From assembly GCF_949628265.1 (NCBI RefSeq), contig NC_088786.1, positions 16,492,001 to 16,556,000 on the forward strand: 64,000 nucleotides of DNA, read 5' to 3'. The DNA comes from Cloeon dipterum. Lineage: Eukaryota; Arthropoda; Insecta; Ephemeroptera; Baetidae. Within the stretch, counting starts at the first letter, position 1; every line of letters begins with the position of its first letter. Position numbers and translations under genes: made by a program. The notes under the pieces were generated by a model. That model did no database searches. It was not told where the DNA came from and saw nothing but the letters and a program-made list of their open reading frames with translations. Shown piece after piece: positions 14,373-25,014 of this stretch.

Positions 14373-14897
14373 TCATTCCGCAGGTTCAAAAGTGTAGTGA
14401 ACACCATTGGCAGGCAACTGCTTCGGCATTACTGGTTGGTAGTACGTGAAATCGTAGGTCAAGAAGTAGATTCCGATGAGGGAGCCGATGAATCCGATGG
14501 AAGCTAGTATCTGGGTCTTGTATGGGATTTTTGGTTTCGCGGAGATGTTCCACCGGTCCTCTCCAATAGCATCAGCGTGAGCGTGGACCGGATCTCCAAA
14601 GTTTCTTTTGTGTTCAGGGAAATCCCAGTTGTAGTAAGGGTCCCTGGACTCTCCCGAGATGTCAGGCAGCTTGGGGTAGTCTCCCATACCGTAGCTCTCG
14701 TCAGGGTAGGGCTGATATTCGTCAGGGTGCATGTTGTATCTCTTAGCAGCTGCTCGCCGTTCTTCCTCCGTCTTGGGGAACGGTCCTGGCGCAAAATCTT
14801 TGTTCCATCCCCCGGCTGACCTCAAAGCTTGGAAGGTGATATTTTGGCCAGTGCTCGATGACAGACCTTTGCGCACTAAGCTCCTTAGAAGTGCCAT
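14373..14897 (-). CDS. NDUFB8: NDUFB8 (ASHI), complex I accessory subunit
   Basis: A single coding exon encodes 174 residues (vertebrate NDUFB8 has about 186). Residues 1-27 are Arg/Ser/Leu-rich without acidic residues, as in a mitochondrial presequence. The conserved body follows: AGGWNKDFAPGPFPKTEEER (about 28-47), AAAKRYNMHPDEYQPYPDE, YGMGDYPKLP, RDPYYNWDFPEHKRNFGDP, then one membrane helix (about 127-148) and a short tail. The family member sits in the distal membrane arm of NADH:ubiquinone oxidoreductase in the inner mitochondrial membrane. The start ATG at 14895-14897 lies 11 bp after a clear acceptor (exon begins at 14908), so a non-coding 5' exon lies farther upstream. It is on the same strand as DDX54 and PAIP1. 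Confidence 0.95.
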   Translation of the reverse strand: MALLRSLVRKGLSSSTGQNITFQALRSAGGWNKDFAPGPFPKTEEERRAAAKRYNMHPDEYQPYPDESYGMGDYPKLPDISGESRDPYYNWDFPEHKRNFGDPVHAHADAIGEDRWNISAKPKIPYKTQILASIGFIGSLIGIYFLTYDFTYYQPVMPKQLPANGVHYTFEPAE

Positions 14898-16136
14898 TTC
14901 TTCGTCAACTGGAAATAATTTAAGGATTATAATTTGTTCCGTTAGCACAGCGATTAATTTTAAAAATATGTTTTGTGTGGCAGGCGAAAAGTTTTATCCG
15001 AGCAATTAAAATCAAAGACGCTGGTTCAATTGGGTAAAATGGTTGACACTCATTTTGGAAACTTATAAAAACATACTCTTAAAGATACGACGGGACGATC
15101 AAACCACTGCAAGACTGAATTTTCAATGGCACTTTAACAAAATTTCATATTTTGAGTCGCTGTTTTGCACTCCCTGCTGTCGGCAGATAAGTGAACGAAC
15201 AGTAATGGCTGCTATCCAATGCCAATTTGACCAATCACCGTGCTTGAATCTCCTTCATTGAAAATTTTAAACATGCTTGGCGCGTTTTGATGAAGAGACT
15301 GTTCAACTTCTTTGCCGCCGCCTTTTCCATCTATTTGTGCTATCAGATTTCATTTTAAATTGCGTTTTTTCCGCGGAAATTCGTATCAATTAATATTGTC
15401 AGGCAAATTTTCTTCGCAAATTTAGGTTTGACCATAAGACATCCCAGCTGCAGTATTATGTTTATTGTTCATAAAGTTCCTTTCTGATCATTCATTCATC
15501 AAATTAAACAGTGTTTCAAATGCCTATAATGACTTTGTATTTACATATGATGGCATAAGTAATGCATTGAATAAATCTTATTTGTAAAAATATACATGAT
15601 GTTAGGCAAAGTACAAGTCTCCAATTGCTTAGACTGACTCACTGAGAATCAATAAAAGTAAGCATACTCATAGGTGCTGACATGGAAATGAAAATTAAAA
15701 AGTTACTCCCAAAACAAAAATCATGCAGATGAATCCCCCATTTTTGTGTGACAAACGTCCTCTGCACTGAGTTTTAATTAGTATTTCACCTTCTTAAAAT
15801 TACAAGATGGGCAAGGAGAAATGAAAACAAGATGTGCTTGAAACACAAAGAAAGGCCCACACAGACGGTAAGCATATTTTTGAGTAAAAGCACCTACTTA
15901 TTCAGATTAAAAATAGTTAAGTGTCAACCACTCTGCTCTTGATTAAAGTATAGAACATTCAACGTAATCCACTTAAAATGAAGCTTGATGACGGTTCAGG
16001 TGAACATTGATTCTCTATTATTCCAAAATATACAGTGACAACTCTTGAGTTTGCCTCGCCGAAAGAGACCTATATAAATACCCAAGTACACACCACATTC
16101 TTAACAAAGTTCATCTCAAAACTGCCTGGCTTAAAT
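14898..16136. other. NDUFB8 leader region and PAIP1 3' flank
   Basis: The left part must contain the non-coding first exon and promoter of NDUFB8, not resolvable here. The right part lies downstream of the PAIP1 stop and carries its 3' UTR. No coding exon was found. A plus-strand CTATATAAATA motif occurs near 16070, but no gene starts beside it on that strand. Confidence 0.4.
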
Positions 16137-19100
16137 TTATTGTTTAGAGTTTGGAGCCATCTGCAAGAATTGCTCATAAGCATCTTGCAGCTCTTCGTCC
16201 ATTCCTTCGTCCTCATCTCTGCGGGCAAAAAGAAGTCGTTAATAACTGGTCAAAACTAAAGCAGCAATGAGCTCACCCTCCTTTGTTTCCAGCGTTGAGG
16301 CCGTCTTGGAGGAATCTGCTCTCTTCAGCAGTCAGTATTTGGCCATCAGGTCCGTAATAGACAGGCTCATTCTGTAAGGAATAATTTCAGAACTTGCAAT
16401 CATGTTATAAAGGCAAGGACTTTACAGTGAAGTGGTTGGACTGGTGAGAAGCTCCGTCACCACTGCTCCACTGCGATTGAACAGGTGAAGGTGGTGATCG
16501 ACCCCAGGTCTGGTGTCTCAGGTTGACCACGCTCTTGGCCAGGGTTGCCATGTTGGGCTTCAAGTTTGGACATGACTGAGCCGCGGTGAGCAAATCCTCC
16601 AACTGGTCCATGGAGGCTGAGTCCACCTCCTGCTCCAGATGCATTCCTGCAAGCTGAAATTCAAATGTTTTTAACACTCTATAATTTCAAGGGGATAAGG
16701 ACGAATTTGGTTTTTCTATATGAGATTCAAAGCATGAAAAGTAGGTCATGATAAAAAATTGTTGACCATAGAATTAAAGGTCGTGTGGATGAAATTTAAA
16801 AATTGTGACAGTAAAATCATCAAATCAATAAGTTAATCACAATAAGTAATCACAAGTTCCTATATACCTTGAGCACCTGACAGGCGCATTTGACGTTATC
16901 ATCGTTCGGACTGGAAAGCAGAAGTTTGAGATCTTCATATAATTCCTGACCAAGTACCGAAATCTTGGCACCGGTTCCCTTTTTCGTTTCAAGCTGGATA
17001 AACAGCTCGGCCAAAAAGAGCGTGAACGAGTGTAGCCTCTTTGGGTCTGCTTCGATCAATTCTTTAACTTGCTCGTTTTCCTGGTGGCATCTGCAATTTT
17101 AACTCAGGGTCAACACCTGCAAGGTCTGGATCAAAAAATAAATTCAAACCTTTCCAAAAGAATGTTTCTGAACGCGGAGCCATCTTCCGTGTTGTCGAGG
17201 TTGTTGAGCAGGTTGCAAAGGCGGGCGCCGTTGTACCTGAAGTTAGGTTCCATGATGGAATGCTCGATGATGAGACCTATCGCCGAGTTGATCACTTCGG
17301 GCTCTGTCAACCACTGACAGAATGTGTCTCCGAGGGGCATCACAAGGTTGTCGAATTCGCCAGGGTTGTTGGTCAGTTCATTCATGGCGGAGCGCAGCAA
17401 CTCAGTCGGGCTCGACTAGAGGACAGAAACGGACAACACCGTCAAAAACGACTAAAAGCGCCCAACTTGCGCATTCTAAAGTGCGAAAGTTCAAAATGCT
17501 CAGGCAAGGTGAAGCAAAAGACATAGTTTTTTTTTTGCTGCAAACAAAGTCATAGAAGTGAGCCTGACGAAGCTGAAAACAATACAACATGACAATGTTG
17601 TTTCTACTTGAAACACTATATCAATCGTGTAGTAAGCAAATGAATACTTGTTCATTCACTAATTGTCACCAACAAGCAACAATTAATGCAACCATGTACA
17701 GAGAAACTAGATCAACTTGGTTTCTTGCCGTAAAAGACCTAAATATCCCAAATTTGAAGGCTAGTAAAGATCAGGATCTGTTAACAAAGGGAAGGGGCTA
17801 AAGAATTCATTAATAATGGTAAAACATCGTTTATAAATAAATAGAAAAATATTAGGCCCCTTCCTGATTCGTTTTTTACTGATCTGTACCTTCCTTGCCA
17901 AAGTCACATAAGGCGAGTCAAAAAAGCACCGCCCCATCAGCTGCACTCTGAGCCGTCACCTCCGTCGTCCCTGAAAATATTATCAGAGGTGACTGCCCAA
18001 GGACGGCTGAGGGCTGAGGGGACGTGATAATTCGGACTAACCAATCAAGTAGCGAGTGTCCTGCCGTCCATCAATGCACAAATATTTTTACGGTATTTTT
18101 GTTGCGTCACAAATGCAGGACAAAATCGAACGTATACCAATCAAGGTCATTGGAAGGTGAGCAAAGTCAATAAAAAAACCGGTGACAACAGTGCAAAAAT
18201 CCTGCCAAAACATGTCTGCAATACAAACCCAAGTTGAAAAATTGAGAGGCAACATTGAAGCGAGCAAGACAAGCCGGCAGCCAACAAAAGTGACTCGCAC
18301 AGAGAATTACAGCTACGGGTAGCAGGACTCCAGTTAGTTAGTGCCAATGTCAGCAACAGATGCGAAGGAATTTATAAAATTTTAGAAAGACAGAGGGGTG
18401 CAATCATGCTGCGGTTGCTCCTTTGGTTAGAACACAACACACAATTTCGCTCGGCACCGAACGGGACTGTGTCCGGCTGCCAAGCCAAAAAGGGTGCAGA
18501 CTGCGTTGCGGAGCGTAAGGGGGGATGCGCACCTTGGACAACCAGTGAGAAGAAGAGTTAGAGGAGGCGGCCATCGGCCTTTGGGGGATAGCAGCGGCAG
18601 CAGCCGGCACGTAGCTGGCAGGGGGCACCACCATCATGAACCTCTGCTCCTCGCCCCCCATGTACATAGGCTGCATTGTGCAGTGGTAGTCTGCAGGGTC
18701 AGCAGAACCGTTGGCCCACGGCACGAGCACGGGCGCTGGGAAGCCGGCCGCGCCGGCGGCCAGCATCGGGGCAGCTTCGAACCCAATCGGCTGCTGCATT
18801 GCATGCTGTAACAGCGCCACGAGCCAAACGATTAATACCAACAACACCCGCATCTTGCTACCCACCAGCTCATCCGGCCAAACATCAAAATATTGCAACA
18901 AGAACGATTCCGCCTGGAAGGGTTTTTTCAATTAGCACCTTGACCGGCACGGGTTTTCAGGGCACTTCTTGAAATTATTTTTTGATGCTAATTTTTGCTG
19001 CCTTGCGCCTTTGCTTGGTTTTAAATGAATGACCTCATTTTGCTGCTCTGTGAAGCCTTTACAATTCGTCGATATATATATTGACATCGTTTTCGTTATT

Positions 19101-19328
19101 ATTTCCCTGCACCTCGGTTAGATCAGCAACGTGCCCATTCTCATAGTCATTGTGGAAGGAAGTTTGCTCAATTCAAAATAGCACGATGCGTGGGTCAGTC
19201 AAGGAGTATTTTGATTTTACCTGAGGAACTGAGATCGGTGCTGCCATTGTTGAGTAGCCTCGAGGAAAAAACTCCTGGGCGTCAGCTGACAATGTCGAGT
19301 TCTTTGCTAAATCTGCTTCGTCTGCCAT
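16137..19328 (-). CDS. PAIP1: PAIP1, polyadenylate-binding protein-interacting protein 1
   Basis: Seven exons: 19221-19328, 18533-18805, 17150-17415, 16868-17090, 16426-16653, 16277-16371 and 16137-16218, adding to 424 residues with consistent phases. Exon 1 carries a PAM2-type PABP-binding motif (LSADAQEFFP, about residues 13-22, matching L-x3-A-x-E-F-x-P). Exon 2 encodes a low-complexity Ala/Pro/Met-rich linker. Exons 3-5 encode the MIF4G-like helical domain (IMEPNFRYNGARLCNLLN, LHSFTLFLAELFIQLE, VKCACQVLKLAG, SVVNLRHQTWGR). The C terminus is acidic with DEDEGMDEELQDAYEQF, like the PAM1 region. Known for the family: binds PABP and eIF4A/eIF3 and stimulates cap-dependent translation in the cytoplasm. 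An acceptor just before the ATG implies a separate 5' UTR exon. The stop codon overlaps an AATAAA hexamer. Confidence 0.93.
17890..17970 (-). other. Candidate alternative exon inside PAIP1 intron 2
   Basis: An 81-nt segment is bounded by a strong acceptor (ATATTTTCAG) and a strong donor (GGAAG then GTACAG). Spliced after PAIP1 exon 2 it reads four residues and then TGA, so inclusion would end translation early. After that stop the same frame reopens at an ATG encoding MGRCFFDSPYVTLARK and joins exon 3 in phase 0. It could be a poison exon or the first coding exon of an isoform lacking PAM2. Splicing is inferred, not shown. Confidence 0.35.
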
Positions 19329-21974
19329 TATTACTAAAACAAAAATTACAAATTAATTATTTTTAAAATGTGTAGAAATTCAAATTTTAAATTCAGATAT
19401 TGACTTATTATGTTATTGAAGATAAAAACTACATGCAAATATTTTTTTCTTAAAAGGCAAGCAAGATTTTTTCCATCATCTATTGTATGTATTTGAAAAA
19501 TTTCTCTTTGAATTTTTGGCATGCTGTTTCGGCATGCGGTGCCATGTGAAATAATCCTCGGCCTTGATTTCGCGTTCAATATAACTGGAATCGGTAAAAC
19601 GCGGCTATTCAGTTGGCATCAAGGACGAAGCACATCTCTACCACCGACCCTTTCGTGCCCTGGTCCATGCTCACAGGGTAGCGTGCGCATTGTTTACAGC
19701 GTGGCCCATGGCCGCCTTACGCTTGTGAAAGGAGGCCTAGAGAACACGCACAGATTGCGACACCGTTTGGTTTTCGATCGCGAAAAGGGCCTCTGAGCAG
19801 CCTCACGCCGCCGCGGCCGGCCGATAGCACGGGGCGACAGCGTGCCTGCAGGGTTGGTACAACGCGACGGCATGCAACGTGACAGGGCAGACCATACCTG
19901 AGGTCGATTCGCCGCTAATTGGCTGCTCGAGGGCCGGCTCTTTGCGCTAAATCACTCCCTGCCGCTGCACAGAACAAATGTGCTCATTCGTTGGGTATGT
20001 TCTTGTGGAATTTAGTCCAAAAACTGGAAAAAGCACGCGCTTTCGGTCTCTCAGAAATGGGCGTCCTTGCAGTGTGTCGATTTGGGGAGGACGACCGCGA
20101 CCAAGGAGGCAAAATTAATGTTGCAGGCAAGCGCTGCACGAAACGCTTCGCTTGCTTCCGCTTGTTTGTGAAAGGTCACGTGGTCGAGTGAGCAGTGACG
20201 CGGTTAGCCTCTCTCCCTTGCTATTGGTTGTTAAAGTCACGTGATCATTTGCTAATTCAGCTGCAAATCCTCCTTGAATGAATTTAAGCAAAATACGCGG
20301 TTTTTCGTGCCACTTGAAATGATCAAAAATATTATGAAGCTTTTATTAATTTCTCGCAAATTGCGGTTGCGTGAACTAATTGCGTGAACAAAATTGATAA
20401 AACTAATTTTTGTTAACAGATATTATTTGAAAATACTTAGGGATTTCAGTCAATTTTAATAATAATTATTTCAATGGTTAAACTTTACGCGCGTTAAAAA
20501 AGATTCGCACCGATAAGTGAAATAATTATTATTAAGAAAAGTTATAAATTTTTTAACTTTGAGAAAAGTAAAAATTGGAATTTATTTTATTTGAGTTAAA
20601 TTTATTACTTGGATATTAAGATAATATTTTTGCCTGCCATACTTCTATTAAATAATGTGAAATTTATTGGATTTAACACAAAATTACACTGATTTCGTCT
20701 CAATAATGGTGATAATAGATTGTAGAACATTAAAAAAAATCTACAAATAATAATTATGCTCAGCAATTGGGCACATAGTGTTGGTAATGTAATAATTTCC
20801 GTATGACTTTTAAGTTGTATTTAACGATTTTAAAATACATAATTCATACAAAAACATTATTTTTTAGAGCATTTTACGTCATAGATCAGGCGCTTCATTG
20901 AACTTGCTGTCAGGATATAATATTAACATTATTTTCTTTGTATCTTAATAACTGATGCTTTTCATAAAAAATGCTCTTTCAAATACTTAAAATTGAAAAT
21001 ACTATATACACACACACAGTATAAAAGGTAAATCAAGCATATCTTCAAATAGGTCGTTAGTTATGTTGTTACACATAGCCATATAAATGGCTTCATTTTG
21101 GGATGGCTTTATACTTCTGATGGATTGTAATTTGAATTGCCAGACAACAAATAAAAATTGTGTTGCTAAGCTGACGTTTCTGCTGATTTGGCTCTTGAAA
21201 ACAAGGTCAATCTGGTCAAATGCGGTCCCTACATAAATTAAAAATGCTTCACTTTCATCATGAGATTTATTATTCCATCATTGTAGCTTATCTTTCGCTG
21301 TATTTTAATAATACTTAAAGTTAACACACTTAATACACAAAATATACATCTATATCAAGCTGTGAAGCCTGTATACTTTCAAAATCCTTGACACTTTACC
21401 TTTTTCCAGTTTTCCTGTTAATCGGTTATCCTGATTTAAGAGATAGTAAAAGGAATGATTAAAATCAGTGCTGCACCTCTAAGAAGATTGTTGCTATTCA
21501 AACATCACGATCAAAAACCACCATTAAATATTGATTACAGTATAGAGTAATAACAATTTAAATTAATGCACCATGCCAGGAAAGGAGCTAAAAGGAGAAG
21601 AGTGAGAAACAATGGTTGCGAGTTTGTGAGGATGGTGAATGTTTGAGTTGATGATACATTTGACTAGCTAGTGACTTGACAGACAAAATTCTCTCTTACA
21701 GCCTAGACAAAATATTGATCAGCCTAGCCGGAAATTTCACTGTTGTTCTTGGGTCTGAAGGAAGGCACAGCGAGGTATCTTGGAAAACGATAAAATCTAG
21801 CAGGTCTTGTGTTAGGAATTTGACAGAACATGATCACTTTTATGGCGCGGCCGATCTCAAAGGACGCCAGCTTATGCGGTTTGCGAAAAAGTCTACAAGT
21901 TAAAATCCTTTGAGGGCAGCTCATTGGCAGCAGCTCAGTCGAGGAGGGTGTGAGTGTTGACAGAGTTGGCGTCC
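19329..21974. other. PAIP1 upstream region and FAM107 3' flank
   Basis: Between 19,560 and 20,280 the sequence is GC-richer and contains the likely PAIP1 first exon and promoter, including CACGTG at about 20178 and 20239. From 20,280 to 21,970 it is very AT-rich and lies downstream of the FAM107-like stop codon, so it probably includes that gene's 3' UTR. No other coding exon was found. Confidence 0.45.
19898..19960 (-). promoter_or_regulatory. Candidate 5' UTR exon of PAIP1 (3' end at 19898)
   Basis: On the minus strand, ACCTCAG is followed by GTATGG at 19897, a good donor site, inside CpG-rich sequence about 570 bp upstream of the PAIP1 ATG. PAIP1's first coding exon begins after an acceptor (TTTTGTTTTAG). 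The pair fits a non-coding first exon; the upstream end is arbitrary. Confidence 0.4.
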
Positions 21975-24900
21975 CTACTTGTTGGGGTCCATTCGTGAAC
22001 GCAGCTTGGCGTGCACCTGCAGAAACTCAGGCTTCTGATCATTGTGCTCTTCCTCCTCCGATTTCTCTTGCTGGAAACAAAGTGGATAAATTATAATCTT
22101 ATTTTTTTTTTTGCTCTTTTTATCCCTGTCCGAGGACCGGGAAGGGCGCGCACTGCACTAGCACGAATGCTGAAACCCGGGTCCCAATAACACCGCGAAC
22201 GGATAACATGGGCGCACCAGGCCGCACAGGGACCCCGCCCACTCAAGGGCCACTTGCCTCCGCACCGAGGACTGCTTTGAAACGCTAGACATTCGTCCCG
22301 TGAAGCCAAATCACGCATGCTGGAAAGGTGCAAACCAGCAAGTAGCGAGTCGGCGCCGGTGCGCCTCCCAGCCCGTTGAGCAATTTGAGCAATTCGAGTC
22401 ACTAAACTAACCACTTTTTGCCATTTCTGACATTGGGTAGCCAGTATTAGATCTCCCAACTGCTCAAATACCTCTCATTGCTTTGACACTCCTGAGAGTG
22501 CCTTAACAATGCGAGCCAACGGGCTTGAATGATACTAAATTTAACCCAACAATTAAATAACAAAAAAAAATCATAGAAATCTCAATTCTCTTGAATCAAA
22601 TTTTCAATTTCTTAAGCAATTTTAGCTGTATATTCATTTCTTCTTCTTCACAAGGATATCGTTTTGCAACTAATTAAGTTAAGAAAAATATATGTGTAGG
22701 ATCTCACGTGGCGTAATAAAATTTAATGCGTTGCGGTTGGTCGATCACATATGAAAAAGTTAATAATAAGATTATAAATCCATTGGAATGGAACGCAACC
22801 AGCCTGCTCACGTTTGGTGACTTGTGACACGATTCAAGAGCTTTTCACACACTCTTACCGTTTCAAGGCGACGGGCGCGCTCCTCTATCACTTTCTCGAA
22901 CGCAGTTTTGTTGTTGAGCTTCTCCTTTTCAGCCTCTTTGCGCGCCGCCTGGTCCTTGTGCTTCTCCATCGCCCTCTGAAGCTCACTTTTTTGGTTTAGC
23001 ACATTTATGCCCAGCTGAAAATGTTGCAAAAATTAAGGAACTGTGGAACAAAGCTTTTGGACTTTCATGTCAACGTTTTATCTTTAAAAAAAATACACAC
23101 AGGCTCCTGTGGTGAAATTTCCAGGAAAAAACAAGTGCGTGTGATAAGGTTTTAAGGCGCTTTTATGAGTTTCAGCGGCGCTAACTTTGGCAAAGCTTTA
23201 AGAGTGGCACTTGGAATTTTGAAAAAAAATTAAAGTCTTCGATAACATCACTCAATAGTTTACCTGTGTGTCTTTCCTTTTACCAAATTTAAGAAAGACA
23301 CGGTATTTTTCTGGAAATTTTGGAGTTGTTCTGGTATTGTTTCAGGTATCACCCAAGAGAAAAATGTTGCCTGGTTTGGAAGTTTTAAAAAAATAAGAAA
23401 ATTTTTTAAAGAAAACATGTAATAGCCTATAAAATCAAGTTTGAAAATAATGATATGAGAACTAGAAAAAATAATATTCTGTTGATTTGGTAGGATACGA
23501 AAAGTATGGAATTGCTATAAATTACCGGATTTCTTGTTTCAAACAATTTTCTCGTTCAGGAAAAACACTCTAGTGCTCTTATTGTTAGTGTTTTTCAACA
23601 TTATTTAATATTTAATTATTTCCTTCCTTTTCAATTTCATTTTATTTATTTTTAAAATAAAACGGCAAAGTTTTCCCACTTATTTAAAATAAATTTAATA
23701 GCTAAATCACCTTCATTAGAATATGCCCCGATAATTTCCATTTCTTGGTATGATGGAGGCTTGTTCATTGATTCAAATAATAAGTATGTTTTTCATCTCA
23801 AGAAGCAAGAAGCCACTTTCAAACTCACCTTTTTATTGAACATTATTTCGCGGTGGAGGTTCTTGCGATCGTCGGACTCAAGGCAAGGATTTGCTGGTTT
23901 GCGAGGCATTATTAGACCTTCGCCGTCCTTGCGGGCATCCTCCGACCCATCGTGGTCAGGAATCATCTCGACGCCCAGTTTAAGTTCTGAAACAGACACA
24001 CCGCCAAATTAAAATCACTGACAATGGGTGAGACCGTGAAAGTGAAGAGCCGCACTCGGCGCATAGCAAATTTTGGACTTCCTGCTTTCGGTCCAAAACG
24101 GGAGTCAAATGAGCAGAGAGAAATTAATTGAGATGACCCTCCCACACATCTTGATTAACTTTTCCGTGACCAACACTTTACCAACACTTACTTTGGAGCA
24201 CAAAGGAAACAAATGTGAACAACAGGGAAATTGCGCAACTCTATCCAAAGAGCGACAGCGCACTAAAGTGAAAATGACATGACTAATTAATTCTTTGAGA
24301 CGCGTCATTGTGGTGCTGACAAAAATTCTCGCTAAAGTGCGTCTGGTCAGAAGTTTCACATCCATAAAATCTTACGCGCGAGGAGAAGAGATAGCGCGCC
24401 CACGTTGAAATTACTTCACTGAATTCATATTTACGGCTTTTCGACGGAAAGAGTATAAAAAATTAGTCACATCCTCGCCCTTACCAAATGATTGAAATCT
24501 TGGTAAATGTTTAAAATGACAATAGATGCTAAAACTTCAGAGGAGAATTTAAAAAAAAAATCAGCTCGTCTCTAACGTTGGCAATAGCAGTGGATGCACA
24601 GACACAACATCATAATGCATTTCACGATCAGAGAAAATCATGATTGCTATTTCCCAAGCGACGAGAAGGATGAGAGAATGCTGATGCTGACCTTAAAAAC
24701 GGCTGCTTACTTAGTGGTCACCAAAGCAAAGACCTTCGTCGCGCCGCTCGCAAATTTCGCGGATTCTCTCGAGATGAAAAAGCACGCGAATTAGATCGTC
24801 GGCATCGATTCGACAAACGCGCAGAGCGAAAGGAGTGATCGTGAAACAAAGGTGATTCGCGACGGAGGATTCGATTCCCAAGCGACGGGGCTGGCCTCAA

Positions 24901-25014
24901 TTTCGCGCTACGCGCGACGGCAGTGTAATTTCTCTGCGAAAGCGCACCTGCGTTTTGGAACTTCTGCACGATTGCCCTGACGCTGGGCGGGCGCAGCTCG
25001 GCGTCGTCGTCCAT
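21975..25014 (-). CDS. FAM107-family actin-associated protein, short isoform
   Basis: Four exons: 24948-25014, 23829-23986, 22859-23014 and 21975-22070, giving 158 residues with matching phases. The family signature is clear: DDRKNLHREIMFNKK (about 61-75, like DLHRELLMNQKR in FAM107A/B), then ELQRAMEKHKDQ and a long charged helix rich in Lys, Glu and Arg (about 86-127, probable coiled coil), then PEFLQVHAKLRSR (about 140-152, like PEFVKVKGNLRR). FAM107 proteins (DRR1/TU3A) bind and bundle actin and affect focal adhesions. The start MDDDAELRPPSVRAIVQKFQ is encoded by its own exon, which ends in phase 1 exactly like the alternative exon at 28998-29073. A TATA box lies 0.5 kb upstream. The specific insect gene name is not certain. 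Confidence 0.85.

Noticed and set aside
14898-14948. N-terminal extension of NDUFB8 reading back from the ATG
   Set aside because: It crosses a clear intron acceptor at 14909 and begins at a non-ATG codon; the family start fits the ATG at 14897.
18404-18931. A long minus-strand frame starting with a hydrophobic MRVLLVLIVWLVALLQ, resembling a signal peptide
   Set aside because: The hydrophobic part is intron sequence immediately before the acceptor of PAIP1 exon 2 (exon begins at 18805), and the far end runs past the donor at 18532. Joining exon 1 (PAM2) to the middle part gives a coherent PAIP1.
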